NCBI GenBank assembly: GCA_001917995.1
Contig: MNFB01000046.1
Span: 1-39,797, forward strand
Reading direction: 5' to 3'
Length of the DNA: 39,797 nt
DNA from: Thaumarchaeota archaeon 13_1_40CM_4_38_7
GTDB lineage: Archaea; Thermoproteota; Nitrososphaeria; Nitrososphaerales; Nitrosopumilaceae
Below, piece by piece: positions 16,855-23,335 of this stretch. The notes beneath the pieces are model-generated. The model was not told where the DNA came from, made no database searches, and was given only the letters and a program-made list of their open reading frames with translations. Position numbers and translations under genes: made by a program. The stretch's first letter is position 1, and each line of letters opens with the position of its first letter.

Positions 16855-17027
16855 TGACTGGAAAGAAAGGCTCAAGCCCTGCTGTTTACAAGTATTATAA
16901 AATCAAGGGAGAAAAAACAGAGAGAATGAAGAAAGAATGCTCAAGATGTGGCAAGGGAGTATTCATGTCTGAGCATAAAAACAGACGAACCTGTGGCAAA
17001 TGCGGCCTAACCGAATTTATTCAATAA
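16854..17027 (+). CDS. rps27ae: Small ribosomal subunit protein S27ae (zinc ribbon)
   Basis: A 57-residue protein too short for usual length cut-offs. It reads MTGKKGSSPAVYKYYKI at the N-terminus, then KECSRCGKGVFMSEHKN and RRTCGKCGLTEFIQ. The C-x2-C ... C-x2-C zinc ribbon with surrounding basic residues is the archaeal S27ae, without the ubiquitin part that precedes it in eukaryotes. Its ATG overlaps the S24e stop by one base (TAATG), so translation is coupled. The stop is immediately followed by the end of a converging gene at 17028, leaving no intergenic space. Confidence 0.95.
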   Translation: MTGKKGSSPAVYKYYKIKGEKTERMKKECSRCGKGVFMSEHKNRRTCGKCGLTEFIQ

Positions 17028-17792
17028 CTAGTATAATTTCTTCTTTCTAAGACGAGAAGCCTTTTGTTCTATCTGTTCCAGTTTTTGTAGAAGAATTGGG
17101 TCTATCTTTGTATTTGCAAACACGTCTGCTGGAATCTTAATTATATTGGTATCAAGGGCTATGTTTATTGTTGGCAATTTCTTTGCTATCCAAAATTTTA
17201 GTACCTTGTCTTCAAGTTTGTAATCCCTAAAACCTTCCGGAAATTTCTTTGTTATATGCAATAGTAATGTCTTGTCAGTGAACACGGCTCTTGGTTCAAA
17301 AAGCCTAGTAGAGTCAGAGTATATGCTTTCAAATAAATTGCTTGAGATCTCGTCTGATACAATCTCCATCTTTGATATTCTTCTTATCAGTTCTAGGTAA
17401 TGGAGAAACTCGTGTGCAAGTATAGCATGAATAGTTCCCTTTAGTCCATAGGCAACAAGAGGTGCAGTAATCTGAATTATGATTTCAAGTTTATTTCCAG
17501 TAATTACTGGAATAGTTCGCGCAAACAAGATCCCATAGTCAAATGAACTTGGATTTGGCTTTGATGTTACGATAGATGGTTCCACATAGGCAAGAGGAAA
17601 ATTAATTCCAGATGCCTTTTCGATTCTGTCTATACCTGCAACCGTAACCCCAAATCTGTTTATGATTAGGTCGTGAATTTTGTCTGGTATGAGACCATTT
17701 TTGTGCGCTTGGCGCACCTTCAGTAAAGGATCCAATCGAACAACCTTGAATCTGACTAATAATAAAACCTTGAGATAACACAGGATCTGCAA
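17028..17792 (-). CDS. Protein with HExxH motif (putative zinc metallopeptidase-like), function unknown
   Basis: The open frame gives 254 residues from a TTG at 17792. IHAILAHEFLHYLELIRR near residue 125 contains HEFLH, the HExxH zinc-binding helix of many metallopeptidases, and it follows a strand-like IIIQITAPLVAYG. A third zinc ligand cannot be assigned. There is no signal peptide, so the protein is probably cytoplasmic. The N-terminal start is doubtful: TTG at 17735 (LDPLLKVRQAHKNG) has a TATA-like TTTTATTATT about 26 nt upstream and may be the true start, giving 235 residues. The family is not one I can name. Confidence 0.65.
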   Translation of the reverse strand: MQILCYLKVLLLVRFKVVRLDPLLKVRQAHKNGLIPDKIHDLIINRFGVTVAGIDRIEKASGINFPLAYVEPSIVTSKPNPSSFDYGILFARTIPVITGNKLEIIIQITAPLVAYGLKGTIHAILAHEFLHYLELIRRISKMEIVSDEISSNLFESIYSDSTRLFEPRAVFTDKTLLLHITKKFPEGFRDYKLEDKVLKFWIAKKLPTINIALDTNIIKIPADVFANTKIDPILLQKLEQIEQKASRLRKKKLY

Positions 17793-17813
17793 GACGTTAC
17801 CTATTACAACAAA

Positions 17814-17834
17814 ATTTCCAGAAATTCTGGAAAT
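17814..17834. repeat. Perfect 21-bp palindrome (10-bp arms, one central base)
   Basis: ATTTCCAGAA and TTCTGGAAAT are exact reverse complements around a single A. The element lies 12 nt after the pus10 stop and just before the HExxH gene. It could be an operator for a dimeric regulator or, less likely because no spacer loop exists, a terminator hairpin. Confidence 0.6.
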
Positions 17835-17846
17835 GATACTAAAAAT

Positions 17847-19010
17847 TCAATTTGCAAGAATTATCTTGTGAAAATCAAATGTTCTGCATTTGCATTGGTT
17901 TTCCAAAATGCTACTAAAACTTGGTTCAACTTCTGAACCACTTACAAGTCTCTTTACCGGAATGCCACCATCCATCTGTAGCAATGCGGTAAAGGAATTT
18001 TCAGTTTTTTTCTTAAATTTTATCCCATAGATTCTTTTTTTGTTTTTCCATCCAGAACCTTCTCGCACCATGATAGGCGTGTCCTTTAGGTGATGCAGTT
18101 GTTTTAGCATATTGGGGTCGATCTCTCCTTCTGCTTCAACTTCTACTTCTACATATGTTCTAAACTTAATGGAATCAGAAGGGATCTTGGGAATCACATG
18201 CAAGTTAAGAAATGACACACCATCTAGTTTTATTTTCTTTGGAAAGGCAATATTTCTTTTATGTGGGCTGGTTAGCTTTGCAAAAAATGGTCTACCTTTG
18301 CCTAGTACCAGACTTGACTCGTCTTCACTTCCTATCCATGTAATTTTTGCTTGTTGTGCACCAAATTTTTCAAACAAAAATTTTGCCATCCTACCTTCTA
18401 CACTATTGAAATCAGAGATGCCGTGAAAATCACAATGAAAACAGCCTTTACCTTCACAATGTATACATGGCTTTTGCTTTTGGGAAATTCCTCGTATTTT
18501 TTTGGCATATCTGCCCTGTAGTATTACAGCCTTGGGCTTTATCTCGCATGAATCCCTTTTGAAATCCATGGTAAATACAACATCTGGATTGTCATAATCC
18601 ACCTTTGTTCTTGTCTTCCTTCCAAAACGTTTTCCTATCTCTCTTGTTACTTCACTTTTGATTCCAGCAATCCCACGTAGTTTGAGCTTTGAGCGTATTA
18701 TATCATCTCTATCAAGAATTGATGGTTGCAAGACAGCGCCAACTAGAAATGTGGAGAATTCATATTCTTTTGAGATTTCAAGCATTTTTCTCAAATGAGT
18801 ATCTAGTTCAGACATCAAACTTTTGCAAATGTAGCAGGATTTTGGATTTTTCTGCTTGAGGATGTATCGAATTTTTTGCCCTAATTTATCATAAGAGAGA
18901 ACTCCCAATTTTTTTTCAAACAGCCTACCAAGACAATGATCACAGAGACTATACTCGCAAAGTATTTGTCTGGTATCACCAATCACTTCCGACAATTTTT
19001 TTTTCTTCAT
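17847..19010 (-). CDS. pus10: tRNA pseudouridine(54/55) synthase Pus10
   Basis: A Pus10-family protein, 387 residues from the ATG at 19010 (a TTG at 19034 would add 8). The N-terminal part has the zinc-binding cysteines (CDHCLGRLF, CYICKSL), then CIHCEGKGCFHCDFHG. The catalytic domain includes SVEGRMAKFLFEKFGAQQ, IGSEDESSLVLGKGRPFFAKL and DGGIPVKRLVSGSEVEPSFS. The enzyme makes pseudouridine 54 and 55 in the tRNA T-loop. The active-site block usually reads G-R-E-D-x-D-V-R-x-L-G-x-G-R-P-F; here it is GSEDESSLVLGKGRPF, keeping the E-D pair but lacking the Arg and the second Asp. The preferred start has an AATAATACTT element at leaderless spacing. Confidence 0.88.
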   Translation of the reverse strand: MKKKKLSEVIGDTRQILCEYSLCDHCLGRLFEKKLGVLSYDKLGQKIRYILKQKNPKSCYICKSLMSELDTHLRKMLEISKEYEFSTFLVGAVLQPSILDRDDIIRSKLKLRGIAGIKSEVTREIGKRFGRKTRTKVDYDNPDVVFTMDFKRDSCEIKPKAVILQGRYAKKIRGISQKQKPCIHCEGKGCFHCDFHGISDFNSVEGRMAKFLFEKFGAQQAKITWIGSEDESSLVLGKGRPFFAKLTSPHKRNIAFPKKIKLDGVSFLNLHVIPKIPSDSIKFRTYVEVEVEAEGEIDPNMLKQLHHLKDTPIMVREGSGWKNKKRIYGIKFKKKTENSFTALLQMDGGIPVKRLVSGSEVEPSFSSILENQCKCRTFDFHKIILAN

Positions 19011-19058
19011 GGCACCATATTGTAAATAAGCCAAGTATTATTCGTAATTAATCCTACT

Positions 19059-19739
19059 CTACCACGGATATAGTCGTCTAAATGTTTCCTTGTCAGTTAC
19101 ACTAATTGCTTTAGTAGGGCATGTCTGAGCTGCATCAAGTATTTTTTCGGATGTAGCTCCTTGTTCATTTATTACTCGAGATTTAGGATTTACACGAACG
19201 TTTCTTTCTACTCTAAATACGGTCGGTACAATTGTCTCGCAACTACAGCAGGCGATACACTTGCTTTGGTCAACCTTGACTGATACCGGAACATCGCTTT
19301 TTGTTTCTATAATTGGTTCAGTGTCAACTTTGGCCTCCGCTCTTATCCGTTCATAATATTCCCAGAAGGTCTTTTCGTAATATTTCCAGAAATCTTGATA
19401 TGCATTTTCTGTTTGTTTAGTATATCTACTCCAATCTTCCTCTGCAGTCTGGTCAGATGGCCTTGCGCCCCAAGAATATTTCTTGGAGCCAAAATCATGT
19501 TTTTTCGTAGAGCTCTCATTGTAATTTCTATGTGATGAGCTGGTTTGGATGCTTTTCTTATATTCGGCCCTAAGGGCTTGATAAGCTTCCGTTATTACCT
19601 TGAATTTTTTACCATCTTGGTGTGAGTTGTTCTTGTCAGGATGGTATTGTAGCGCAAGTTTTCTGTATGCAGCCTTTACTTCTTTAATAGAGGCACCATC
19701 TGTAAGGCCAAGAACTTGATAGCATTGATAGTTATTCAA
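19059..19739 (-). CDS. DnaJ domain - ferredoxin fusion protein (DnaJ-Fer)
   Basis: A 226-residue fusion. Residues 1-~65 are a J-domain with the HPD motif at 33-35 (ALQYHPDKN) that stimulates DnaK ATPase. Residues ~66-150 are an aromatic and charged linker (SWGARPSDQTAEEDWSRY, FWKYYEKTFWEYYERI). Residues ~150-226 are a monocluster ferredoxin: SKCIACCSCETIVP gives C-x2-C-x2-C plus one extra Cys, and TCPTKAI supplies the fourth ligand, for one [4Fe-4S] cluster. The fusion could link chaperone recruitment to redox state or Fe-S delivery; this is inference. DnaJ-Fer proteins are known in Thaumarchaeota and plant plastids. It lies between ffh and pus10. Confidence 0.9.
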   Translation of the reverse strand: MNNYQCYQVLGLTDGASIKEVKAAYRKLALQYHPDKNNSHQDGKKFKVITEAYQALRAEYKKSIQTSSSHRNYNESSTKKHDFGSKKYSWGARPSDQTAEEDWSRYTKQTENAYQDFWKYYEKTFWEYYERIRAEAKVDTEPIIETKSDVPVSVKVDQSKCIACCSCETIVPTVFRVERNVRVNPKSRVINEQGATSEKILDAAQTCPTKAISVTDKETFRRLYPW

Positions 19740-19798
19740 TGAAACACCGTAGCTGAACTATTTTAAAAATTTTAGATATAAAGATGTTGACACAGTGT

Positions 19799-21124
19799 TT
19801 AGCCAAGACCCATTTTCCGTAACATTCCCTGTAGTTGTCGACCTTTTGATGCCTTCATCATGGATTTTGAGTTCTTGTAGGCTTTGAGAAGTTCTTTTAC
19901 TTCGTGTTCAGGCCAGCCAGATCCTCGTGCCAGTCTTTTGACACGTGATGCGTTGATAAGATCAGGATCGGCTTTCTCCTCTTTAGTCATGGATTGTATA
20001 ATATAACGCCACTTTTCCATTCGCTCCTCTTGCTGTTCTAACTGATCTTCTTTTACCATCCCAGACATGCCAGGCATGTTTTCTAAGATGTTTCGCAGTC
20101 CACCTGCCTTTGTTGCCTCATCGATTTGAAAGTAAAAGTCTTCCATGTTCATCTTACCATGGGTGATTCTCTTTAGTCTCTCTTCGTTTCCTTCGGTTTC
20201 AAGCCTCTTTGCCATATCAAGGAGGGCTTGGATGTCTCCCATGCCAAGCAACCTTCCTACAAATCTTGTAGGAGAAAATTTCTCTAGATCATCTATTCTC
20301 TCTCCTGTTCCAATGTACATTATTTTAGCACCTGTTGCAGCAGCTGCAGCTAACGCCCCACCGCCTTTTGCACTACTATCAAGTTTTGTTATTATGATGC
20401 CACCAACTGGAACAGTTTTGTGAAATGCTTCGGCCTGGTTGTAACACTGCTGGCCTATTGTACCATCTATTACAAGTAAGGCAAGATCCGGATTTGCCAC
20501 CTTGCTTATTCTTGTCATTTCTTCTAGAAGCTCTTTTTCCTCTTTATGTCGACCCGCAGTATCTATTATAATAACATCAAAATTTTGCCCCTCAAAATGC
20601 TTTAGACCGTTTTTGACAATATCAGGCGAGTCCTTGTTTGATTCCTCGCCATAAACTTCTGCGTTTGCTTTTTCACACATTGTTCTAAGTTGTGTAAGTG
20701 CACCGGGTCTGTAGGTATCAGCTCCAATTACTGCAACTCTGTAACCTTGTTTTGTCAAAAACTTGGCAAGCTTTGCTGTTATAGTAGTCTTTCCGCTTCC
20801 TTGAATCCCAAGCATTAGTACCTTATTTGTTATACCTGGCTTGAACGAAAATTCATCTTCTGCGCCAAGCAATTTGGCAAGCTCATCGTATAAAATTTTG
20901 ACAATATGGTCCTTTCTTGAAAGACCTGGAGGAGGAGTTTCCTTTAAGGAACGCTCTTCTAGATTCTTTGTAATCTCAAAGACAAATTTTACATTTACGT
21001 CTGACTGAAGCAGCGCTCTTTGAACGTCCTTTGCAAGTTCTTTTATTAGTGCCTCATCTACGGCTCCCGAGCTTACAATCTTTTTTATGGCAGCCCTAAG
21101 ACCGCTTTTGAGACTATCTAACAT
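19799..21124 (-). CDS. ffh: Signal recognition particle protein SRP54
   Basis: A 441-residue SRP54 GTPase that binds signal sequences and 7S RNA and docks with the receptor FtsY. N domain at residues 1-~90. The G domain has GIQGSGKTTITAKLAKFL (P-loop), IIDTAGRHKEE and ITKLDSSAKGGGALAAA. The Met-rich M domain includes MEDFYFQIDEATKAGGLRNI, SGMVKEDQLEQQEERMEKWR, and SRVKRLARGSGWPEHEVKEL, the RNA-binding helix pair. Length is normal. The start overlaps the stop of the diphthamide ligase gene by one base (TAATG). SRP19 is encoded in the same window at 26630. Confidence 0.96.
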   Translation of the reverse strand: MLDSLKSGLRAAIKKIVSSGAVDEALIKELAKDVQRALLQSDVNVKFVFEITKNLEERSLKETPPPGLSRKDHIVKILYDELAKLLGAEDEFSFKPGITNKVLMLGIQGSGKTTITAKLAKFLTKQGYRVAVIGADTYRPGALTQLRTMCEKANAEVYGEESNKDSPDIVKNGLKHFEGQNFDVIIIDTAGRHKEEKELLEEMTRISKVANPDLALLVIDGTIGQQCYNQAEAFHKTVPVGGIIITKLDSSAKGGGALAAAAATGAKIMYIGTGERIDDLEKFSPTRFVGRLLGMGDIQALLDMAKRLETEGNEERLKRITHGKMNMEDFYFQIDEATKAGGLRNILENMPGMSGMVKEDQLEQQEERMEKWRYIIQSMTKEEKADPDLINASRVKRLARGSGWPEHEVKELLKAYKNSKSMMKASKGRQLQGMLRKMGLG

Positions 21125-21807
21125 TATTGGTCTAAGATGGCTTCGGTTATTTCAAATCTTCCCCTGTAACCATCCCAGATCTTGTTTGCTTTTAGTATCT
21201 TAATTGGAGCCGAAAATAGAGGACAGTCTGTAACAAATGTCTCTGCCTCTCCTCCCTCAAATGATACATTAAATCCATGTTCTGAACTGCTATCAGATAA
21301 TTTTGTGATATCGTCTACCATGATTTCTTTTCCAAGCCACGAATCATCAAGTCCAGCTGTTGTAACACTAGTGATAATGAATTTAAATTTTGATTTTAGT
21401 AATTCGCTCAAATATTGTTTCTGATCTTTTTTCCAAAGTGGAGAAATTACTTGAAGGTCGAGATTTGTGCTGATATTTTCAAAATGATTTTTTTGATAAT
21501 TGCTAAGTATACCGCCGTGAACAACTCCTTGTATACCAAACTCTTTTTTTGCCTTTTGCAATATTTGATAAATTCCATCAAGTTCTGCTTGAGTATCGTC
21601 GGAATCTATTCCAGATACAAGATGTGGTATTTTCATGGCTTTGGCTTGAAGCGCGGTAGTCTTCATATTAGGATAATGCAAAAGATGACTTTCTTCTGAT
21701 TTTGGGAATATAGATACTAGGCATACTATGTCATGACCTTCTGATTTTGCTTTGTGTATTGCATATGTACTATCTTTTCCACCTGAGAAAAGAGCGGCTA
21801 ATTTCAA
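21124..21807 (-). CDS. dph6: Diphthine-ammonia ligase / Dph6-type ATP pyrophosphatase
   Basis: A 227-residue PP-loop protein: LAALFSGGKDSTYAIHKAKS carries the SGGKDS ATP-pyrophosphatase loop. YQKNHFENISTNLDLQVISP and FNVSFEGGEAETFVTDCPLF are hallmarks of the Dph6 (ATP_bind_4) family, with the E-G-G-E-A-E-T-F block diagnostic. It amidates diphthine on elongation factor 2 in the last step of diphthamide synthesis. The start is TTG at 21807; an AT-rich AAATTAATTG element is centred about 26 nt upstream. It shares one base with the SRP54 start, so the two translation-linked genes form an operon. Confidence 0.9.
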   Translation of the reverse strand: MKLAALFSGGKDSTYAIHKAKSEGHDIVCLVSIFPKSEESHLLHYPNMKTTALQAKAMKIPHLVSGIDSDDTQAELDGIYQILQKAKKEFGIQGVVHGGILSNYQKNHFENISTNLDLQVISPLWKKDQKQYLSELLKSKFKFIITSVTTAGLDDSWLGKEIMVDDITKLSDSSSEHGFNVSFEGGEAETFVTDCPLFSAPIKILKANKIWDGYRGRFEITEAILDQ

Positions 21808-21833
21808 TTCGAAATGAAGATATCAGTATTCAA

Positions 21834-21947
21834 TTAATTTTTTTCCAACGTTTTTACGCGTTTTAGGCAGTTCTCACAGAGTAAAATGTTATCTTTTGGT
21901 TTAATTTCCACGTTTGATGCCAAACAAACATGGCATAGTCCTTGCAC
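21834..21947 (-). CDS. 37-residue zinc-ribbon microprotein
   Basis: This gene is too short for ordinary ORF finding. It encodes MQGLCHVCLASNVEIKP followed by KDNILLCENCLKRVKTLEKN. Two C-x2-C knuckles spaced by 15 residues form a minimal zinc ribbon, and the rest is charged. The frame closes with TGA two codons upstream of the GTG, so GTG at 21947 is the only possible start. A TATA box lies 27 nt upstream (21971-21977). No function can be named; such single zinc ribbons often bind RNA, DNA or a partner protein. It lies between the Dph6 gene and the box C/D sRNA. Confidence 0.78.
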   Translation of the reverse strand: MQGLCHVCLASNVEIKPKDNILLCENCLKRVKTLEKN

Positions 21948-21970
21948 ATATTTTCAATACATATGGCGTG

Positions 21971-21977
21971 GTATAAT
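21971..21977 (-). promoter_or_regulatory. TATA box of the zinc-ribbon microprotein
   Basis: Minus-strand ATTATAC is centred 27 nt before the GTG at 21947. The spacing matches the other leaderless genes here and supports the short ORF as a real gene. Confidence 0.65.
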
Positions 21978-22011
21978 TGTTTGAATGATTGTTTTTATAT
22001 TAGAAAAGCCT

Positions 22012-22077
22012 GGATGCTTCAACACTCATAATCCTCATCACAAATTCAGTTGGCTTTTCTTCTCATCATCAGCATCC
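22012..22077 (-). ncRNA. Box C/D sRNA guiding 2'-O-methylation, predicted target C34 of elongator tRNA-Met
   Basis: Read on the minus strand, the 66-nt element has all parts of an archaeal C/D guide RNA. A 7-bp terminal stem GGATGCT/AGCATCC (22071-22077 with 22012-22018) encloses box C ATGATGA (22063-22069), a 13-nt guide, box D' CTGA (22046-22049), a 4-nt spacer, box C' GTGATGA (22035-22041), a 12-nt guide, and box D TTGA (22019-22022, one base off CTGA). The D guide GGATTATGAGTG complements ACTCATAATCC, which reads as an anticodon arm (stem GGA/TCC, loop CTCATAA) with anticodon CAT. The fifth base from box D faces C34. It lies 4 nt after the aIF5A stop; a TATA-like CTATTATAG inside aIF5A (~22100) could drive it. 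The D' guide target is unknown. Confidence 0.85.
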
Positions 22078-22081
22078 GAAA

Positions 22082-22489
22082 TTAGCTTTTGATTCGGACT
22101 ATAATAGTTCTATCCATTACTTTCCAGTATTCTACATCCTGACCTTGGGCTACCTTATCCTTTATCTCATCTTCAATTTGGAATACGTCAAATACCTCAA
22201 AGGTTTCAGAGTCCATTACCTGAACTATTGCATCAGTCTTTGATATCACTGACCCAACTCTCTTGTCTATGAGTGGAACTTGTATCTGGGCACTAACAGG
22301 TGATACATGTGGATATTTTTTCTTGTCAAATATTCCAACTGCTACTATTCTGGCCTTTGCTGCCCCGTGTTTGCCTGGCTTGCTTGTATCATACTCTACT
22401 ATTTTGCATGGTTCGCCATTTGGACTATCCACAGGAAGTAAAATGTAAGAACCAATTTTTAATGAACCAAGCTCAGCAGGCTTACTCAT
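22082..22489 (-). CDS. eif5a: Translation initiation factor 5A (aIF5A)
   Basis: A 135-residue aIF5A from the ATG at 22489 (the frame extends two codons to a TTG at 22495). TSKPGKHGAAKARIVAVGIF is the hypusination loop; Lys40 in KPGKHG is the residue modified to deoxyhypusine/hypusine. The C-terminal OB-fold (GSVISKTDAIVQVMDSETF) is present. The factor relieves ribosome stalling at proline-rich and other difficult sequences. A strong TATA box GTTATATAC is centred 27 nt upstream of the ATG, fixing the start. A box C/D sRNA begins 4 nt after the stop on the same strand and may be processed from, or initiated within, this transcript. Confidence 0.95.
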   Translation of the reverse strand: MSKPAELGSLKIGSYILLPVDSPNGEPCKIVEYDTSKPGKHGAAKARIVAVGIFDKKKYPHVSPVSAQIQVPLIDKRVGSVISKTDAIVQVMDSETFEVFDVFQIEDEIKDKVAQGQDVEYWKVMDRTIIVRIKS

Positions 22490-22512
22490 CACCAAAACAG
22501 AATTTGGAATAG

Positions 22513-22520
22513 TATATAAC
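22513..22520 (-). promoter_or_regulatory. TATA box of aIF5A
   Basis: Minus-strand GTTATATAC is centred 27 nt before the ATG at 22489, giving a leaderless message and ruling against the TTG two codons upstream. Confidence 0.72.
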
Positions 22521-22586
22521 CTTTCTAGTATTGTGATGTGATCTCATTTCTAACAATCTTGGCAAAAATTGAATTAATAATTTGGT

Positions 22587-23198
22587 TTATTTTATTTTTT
22601 CAATCACTGATAAGTTTAGGAGGTTCGTTAGTGTGATACCTTTTCTTGCTACCTCTCTTCTTGTTTTTTCACAATATTTATTATCAGATTGATGACTGTT
22701 ATCACTTGAAACTTCAAGAACGACTAAATTATCTCCGTATGGAAAAGTGAACTTTGGGCTCTCAGTTGATGATAAAGCCAAGCTACCTGATGCTGCTCTT
22801 CGAACTCTTTGACGCTTGGCTACTGTCATGGCCAAATCAGAAAGATCTGAATTGGAATGACCATATTCAAGATAGTAAACTGAGACAAGGTTTAGCTTGT
22901 CATGGCTTAGTCTTTCAAAAAACTCGTCATCTCTTGTGAAGACAAAAGTAGGCTTGTCCTGTTTGTATCTTTCAACTTCCTTCATTGTTTGTTTTTGATC
23001 TTTGAATCTTGCAAGAAGATATGTGTTTGTACGCGATGGAAAGTATGCGCTTCCATCTTCTGAAAAAGTGGCCGTAACAAAGTACATGTCATCTATATAA
23101 TCAGATTTTTCTAGAGTTTCCCGTAGCTTAGAAGAGGAACCATTGTGTAAATATGGTGCACATACGTAACCCCCCTCCAATGCTCCCGCTTTAGACAC
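22587..23198 (-). CDS. Conserved-looking protein of unknown function
   Basis: A 203-residue soluble protein beginning MSKAGALEGGYVCAPYLHNG from a GTG at 23198. It is mixed alpha/beta with segments such as YIDDMYFVTATFSEDGSAYF, TNTYLLARFKDQKQTMKEV and FPYGDNLVVLEVSSDN. There is no signal peptide, membrane segment or catalytic motif, and I do not recognise a family. A basic patch AKRQRVRRAASGS sits near residue 128. The TATA box (23221-23228) lies 26 nt before the GTG, which strongly supports the start. It is a stand-alone gene between aIF5A and tRNA-Tyr. Confidence 0.68.
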   Translation of the reverse strand: MSKAGALEGGYVCAPYLHNGSSSKLRETLEKSDYIDDMYFVTATFSEDGSAYFPSRTNTYLLARFKDQKQTMKEVERYKQDKPTFVFTRDDEFFERLSHDKLNLVSVYYLEYGHSNSDLSDLAMTVAKRQRVRRAASGSLALSSTESPKFTFPYGDNLVVLEVSSDNSHQSDNKYCEKTRREVARKGITLTNLLNLSVIEKIK

Positions 23199-23220
23199 GT
23201 GATCGAGATCTAACCACTTT

Positions 23221-23228
23221 CTTATATG
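23221..23228 (-). promoter_or_regulatory. TATA box of the 203-residue unknown gene
   Basis: Minus-strand CATATAAG is centred about 26 nt before the GTG start at 23198, matching the leaderless promoter spacing used by its neighbours. Confidence 0.68.
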
Positions 23229-23301
23229 TGGTTTGGTCAGTCAAATAATGCAAACTTTAATCGTTTCTGATTTCAGTAAATGGTCTTGTTTCCATCGATA
23301 G

Positions 23302-23310
23302 TTATTTAAT
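23302..23310 (+). promoter_or_regulatory. TATA box of tRNA-Tyr
   Basis: TTATTTAAT is centred 30 nt upstream of the first base of the mature tRNA, consistent with an archaeal tRNA promoter and a very short 5' leader. Confidence 0.6.
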
Positions 23311-23335
23311 ACGAAAATACCGGCTGAGAAACAGT

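Noticed and set aside
16563-16875. Two minus-strand frames antisense to the S24e tail
   Set aside because: They are by-products of the biased Lys/Glu codons on the opposite strand and give only Phe/Leu/Ser-rich translations.
17814-17834. The palindrome as a heat-shock element
   Set aside because: The TTC/GAA units are not at the nGAAnnTTCn spacing of eukaryotic elements and archaea do not use HSF.
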